Below are positions 13,410 to 16,147 of a DNA stretch of 16,147 nucleotides, piece by piece (positions within the stretch are counted from its first letter, which is position 1; each line of letters starts with the position of its first letter). The stretch is taken from the NCBI GenBank assembly GCA_050743125.1, contig JBOGEB010000088.1, positions 1 through 16,147 on the forward strand, written 5' to 3'. Both the position numbers and the translations under genes were made by a program. This stretch comes from JBOGEB01 sp050743125 (GTDB lineage: Bacteria > Actinomycetota > Nitriliruptoria > Euzebyales > Egibacteraceae). Under the pieces are notes generated by a model. It was not told where the DNA came from, made no database searches, and saw only the letters and a list, made by a program, of their open reading frames with translations.

Positions 13410-14587
13410 CAGATCCGCTCCCAGAGGACCGCGGCGCCCATGCCCAGGCCGACGCAGAGGGTCACGAGGCCGTAGCGGGCGCTGTGGTGGCGGTCGAGCC
13501 AGTGGGCGAGCTGCTGGGTCAGGCGTGCCCCGGACATCGCGAGCGGGTGGCCCAGCGCGATCGCACCGCCGTACGGGTTGACCTTGGGAGTGTCGACCGG
13601 GAGGCCGAAGTGGTCGAGGAACGCGACGCACTGGACGGCGAACGCCTCGTTCATCTCGATCACGTCGAGGTCGTCGACCTCGAGGCCGGTCCGCGCGAGC
13701 AGCTTCTCGGTGGCGGGGATCGGCCCCCAGCCCATCGTCTCGGGCTCGACCCCGACGAACGCGTAGTCGACGAGGCGCATCCGCGGGCGCAAGCCCAGAT
13801 CGTCAGCGGCCTCGCGGCTGGTCAGCAGCACGCAGCCGGCACCGTCGTTGAGCCCGGCGGCGTTGCCCGCGGTCACCCGGCCGCCGGCGCGGAACGGGCT
13901 GGGCAGCCTTGACAGATCCTCGAGCGTCGTGCCCGGGCGGGGATGCTCGTCGGCGCTCACCACCCGCCAGCCCGGCGGAGACCACACGGTCATCGGCACG
14001 ACGTGCCCGTCGAACACCCCGGATGCCTGAGCTTTCGCGACCCGCTCCTGCGACTGCACCGCGTACGTGTCGGCCCGCTCACGGGTGATCGACGGGGCCT
14101 CGTCGTGGAGGTTCTCGGCCGTCGTGCCCATCACGAGCGCCGAAGGGTCGACGATCCGCTCCGCGAGGAACCGAGGGTTCACCTCGACGTGGGAGGCCAT
14201 CGGATGGTGGCCCATGTGCTCGACCCCGCCGGCGATCACGACGTCCTGCGCGCCGACCCGGATCGCGTTGGCGGCGTTGGTGATCGCGGTGAGGGCGCCG
14301 GCGCACATGCGGTCGACCGCGTAGCCGGGCACGGACGTCGGCAGCCCGGCGAGCACCGCGGTCGCCCGGCCGATCGTCAGCCCCTGATCGCCGACCTGGG
14401 CGCTGGCAGCCCAGACGTTGTCATCGACGCGCGCCGGGTCGAGGGTGGGGTTGCGCTCGAGCAGCGCCCGGATCGTGCGGACCGCCAGGTCGTCCGCGCG
14501 CGTGTGCGCGTAGTACCCGTCCGGCCTCGCCCGCCCGATGGGCAACCGCACCCCGTCGACGTAGACGGCGTCTCTGAGTTCGCTCAT
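13409..14587 (-). CDS. fadA: Acetyl-CoA acyltransferase (3-ketoacyl-CoA thiolase)
   Basis: Cleaves 3-ketoacyl-CoA with CoA, the last step of beta-oxidation, and forms the partner of the FadB-like enzyme encoded next. 392 aa, standard thiolase length. The acyl-accepting C95 is in VDRMCAGALTAI, the NEAFA motif at 313-317, H347 in GGAIALGHPLAMSGAR, and the second catalytic C378 in LCVGLGMGAA. ATG 14587 is used; an ATG 8 bases upstream hits a stop after three codons. A Shine-Dalgarno at close range is not visible, so the message may be leaderless or use a distant GAGG. A perfect palindrome lies 9 bases upstream, arguing that this two-gene operon has its own regulated promoter. Confidence 0.95.
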   Translation of the reverse strand: MSELRDAVYVDGVRLPIGRARPDGYYAHTRADDLAVRTIRALLERNPTLDPARVDDNVWAASAQVGDQGLTIGRATAVLAGLPTSVPGYAVDRMCAGALTAITNAANAIRVGAQDVVIAGGVEHMGHHPMASHVEVNPRFLAERIVDPSALVMGTTAENLHDEAPSITRERADTYAVQSQERVAKAQASGVFDGHVVPMTVWSPPGWRVVSADEHPRPGTTLEDLSRLPSPFRAGGRVTAGNAAGLNDGAGCVLLTSREAADDLGLRPRMRLVDYAFVGVEPETMGWGPIPATEKLLARTGLEVDDLDVIEMNEAFAVQCVAFLDHFGLPVDTPKVNPYGGAIALGHPLAMSGARLTQQLAHWLDRHHSARYGLVTLCVGLGMGAAVLWERI

Positions 14588-14595
14588 GCGCTCAT

Positions 14596-14611
14596 GTTAC
14601 CGATCGGTAAC
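14596..14611. promoter_or_regulatory. Perfect 16-bp palindrome upstream of fadAB, probable TetR-type operator
   Basis: GTTACCGATCGGTAAC is fully self-complementary and sits 9 bases before the thiolase ATG in a 45-base gap. Palindromes of the TTACCG-NN-CGGTAA kind are typical of TetR-family repressors, which often control acyl-CoA catabolism. The cognate regulator is not in the window. Confidence 0.6.
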
Positions 14612-14632
14612 CTCGAGCGCGGCGGCCTGCGG

Positions 14633-16147
14633 TCAGGTCGGCGACGGGTCTTCGGCCTTGCGGCGTCGCCGCTGGAGCTGGCGAGCCATGAACGCCCGCA
14701 GCCCGAACGCCAACGCTGCCGATGCCAGCAGACCAAGCACTGCCGGTACCGCCTGGTCCCTGCTGAGGATGCTGGTGCGGGTAATTCCCACGTCTTCGGG
14801 CTCGCTTTCTGCGCCTTCGGGTCTGCTTGCCGACGTCCCCACGATCACGTCGGACCCCGGGCGCTCGGATGGTCGCGAAAGCGTGATCGCCTGCACGCCC
14901 GCAGGCCCTGCGGTGTTGGCCACCGGGGCACAGTCGCCGCCTGCGGTACCGGGAAGGGACCCGTAGAACTCGTAATGCCACGGCTCGAGCGACATGCCGG
15001 GCCGCTTGGCCCAGGCTGGGTTCACCCAGCCAAAGCGAACAGCGCTGCGGTCCAGCCACGGCCGCAGCGCCGGGCTGCCGAGATCGATGTCAACCGCCTT
15101 CCCCCAGCCGTGGACACTGGTTCCAGGCGTGGCCGTCGCCACGAACGCACCTTTGCGGCTGCGCAACTCCACCTGCGCCCCGAAGCTGCGGTACGAGTCG
15201 GTGATCGGGATCCTGACGCCGTCGCGCTCCGCCGCAGCGCGCATCTCGACGAAGGCGGCGGCGGCCGCGCTCTCGAGCACGTGGCCCGCGCTGATCGCGA
15301 CCATCTGGTTTGCGGGGACGTGGCCGTTGAGGAACCCGCCCCACGCCATCGCGCCCTTGCACCCGCTCGGCAGGGACTCGGAGGTCCGCTGCGAGACCGC
15401 CTGCCAGACCGGCGTGGCCAGCGCGACCTCGGCCTTGCCCTCCGCCGGGTGGACGTGGATCGTCACGGTCGCCGAGTCGCAGCGGCCGGGCAGGTCGCTC
15501 CGGCACAGGCTGTACGAGAGGCTGTCCGACCCCACAAAACCGGCCTTGGGGGTGTAGCGGAGCAGACCCTGGAGGACCTCGACCGAACCGTGGGCCGGCT
15601 GCGCCGTGACCCTCGCGTCGGCCTTCCCGCTCGGGTCGATGTCGTTGGCGAGGAAGGCGACGGGAACGGCCACGCCCGCCACCGTGTCGACGGCGTCGTC
15701 CGTGGCGACCGGGGCGCGCACGTCCGGGGGCTCGGTGTCGCCTGCCGTGGGTGGGGTCGGCAGCGGGCGGACGGCGACGTCGAAGCCGATCGAGGACACG
15801 TTCCCCGCAGCGTCCGCCGCCCTGCACGACACCCGCGTCGTCCCGACCGGGAAGACCCTGCCCGACGGCGGGTCACAGACCGGCGTGAGCACCAGCCCGC
15901 CGTCCGTCGCAGTGACCGCAAACGTCACCACCGCCCCGTGAGCGTCAGTCGCATCGACAGTGATCGGCGGCGGCGTCCGCATCACCGGAGCTTCTGTGTC
16001 CTCCGCTGGAGGCTTGGTACGGCTCCGCGGAGGCTCGCCGTCCCCCGCCGGAGGCACGACATCACCCGACGGGGGTTTGGTTTGGCCCGGCGGCTTGGTG
16101 TCCCCCGGCGGCGGCACGGCCTCGCCGGGCGGCGGCACGACAGCCGG
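14633..16147 (-). CDS. Surface-anchored D-Ala-D-Ala carboxypeptidase (VanY-like) with HYR and Ig-like domains, 5' end cut by window
   Basis: Open frame from the window edge to TGA at 14633; residue 1 here is the GTG at 16138, but the frame continues further upstream, so the true start is unknown. Order: Pro-rich linker of PP-x-G-D-type repeats (1-48); HYR-like domain (~49-123, with VGTTRVSCRAADAAGNVSS); Ig/cadherin-like domain (~144-229, with TDDAVDTVAGVAVPVAFLAN and LRYTPKAGFVGSDSLSYSL); VanY peptidase (~275-392) with SVHGWGKAVDID giving H343 and D350, and EPWHYE giving H388. These are the zinc ligands expected for the family. A C-terminal hydrophobic helix (462-486) followed by RRRRK anchors it in the membrane with the enzyme outside. 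It probably trims peptidoglycan stem peptides. Confidence 0.88.
   Translation of the reverse strand, partial: PAVVPPPGEAVPPPGDTKPPGQTKPPSGDVVPPAGDGEPPRSRTKPPAEDTEAPVMRTPPPITVDATDAHGAVVTFAVTATDGGLVLTPVCDPPSGRVFPVGTTRVSCRAADAAGNVSSIGFDVAVRPLPTPPTAGDTEPPDVRAPVATDDAVDTVAGVAVPVAFLANDIDPSGKADARVTAQPAHGSVEVLQGLLRYTPKAGFVGSDSLSYSLCRSDLPGRCDSATVTIHVHPAEGKAEVALATPVWQAVSQRTSESLPSGCKGAMAWGGFLNGHVPANQMVAISAGHVLESAAAAAFVEMRAAAERDGVRIPITDSYRSFGAQVELRSRKGAFVATATPGTSVHGWGKAVDIDLGSPALRPWLDRSAVRFGWVNPAWAKRPGMSLEPWHYEFYGSLPGTAGGDCAPVANTAGPAGVQAITLSRPSERPGSDVIVGTSASRPEGAESEPEDVGITRTSILSRDQAVPAVLGLLASAALAFGLRAFMARQLQRRRRKAEDPSPT

Noticed and set aside
13410..13631. N-terminal extension of the FadB-like protein into the thiolase gene
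   Set aside because: The extension is Arg/Pro-rich antisense-like sequence; ATG 13409 overlaps the thiolase stop in the usual coupled manner.

Overview
The window reads as chromosomal DNA from a high-GC actinobacterium. Evidence is strong G/C third-position bias, frequent GTG starts, ATGA/GTGA stop-start overlaps, a lipoprotein signal with an actinobacterial look, and a superoxide dismutase resembling the Streptomyces SodF group. No rRNA, tRNA or CRISPR array was seen. Genus cannot be assigned from the sequence alone.

Region 1 (1-2330) is a graveyard. It holds the tail of an MBL-fold hydrolase, two small unknown genes (the second frameshifted), an inverted and broken MntA/HepT (type VII) toxin-antitoxin remnant, and a wrecked threonine dehydratase. 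The dehydratase carries an inserted ~140-bp segment with imperfect terminal inverted repeats, internal deletions and several frameshifts.

Region 2 (2340-7665) is a tight five-gene operon for an Opp/Dpp/Nik-family ABC importer: lipoprotein binding protein, two permeases and two ATPases. Every junction overlaps. Two genes carry odd in-frame insertions: four perfect 30-bp repeats in the binding protein and a GC-palindromic block in the first ATPase.

Region 3 (7764-11287) has a minus-strand pair: a histidine-rich unknown protein and a peptidase-S51-like/CysRS-tail fusion. Divergent from it is an Fe/Mn superoxide dismutase translationally coupled to a GNAT acetyltransferase.

The main result links regions 2 and 3. 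Upstream of both the importer operon and the superoxide dismutase lies a 17-bp site of the form TTGCAA-N5-TTGCAA (11 of 12 positions each), the motif known for the nickel-responsive Fur-family repressor Nur of Streptomyces. In both cases the downstream half-site coincides with a -35 hexamer, 17 bp from a plausible -10. A weaker copy precedes the His-rich gene. This supports a local nickel regulon: Ni importer, non-Ni SOD and possibly a new His-rich member. The importer's substrate is inferred as nickel on this basis.

Region 4 (11300-16147, minus strand) is a fatty-acid beta-oxidation operon (thiolase then FadB-like bifunctional enzyme) with a perfect 16-bp palindrome just upstream, probably a TetR-type operator. 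It is preceded by a large surface D-Ala-D-Ala carboxypeptidase-like protein that runs off the window edge.
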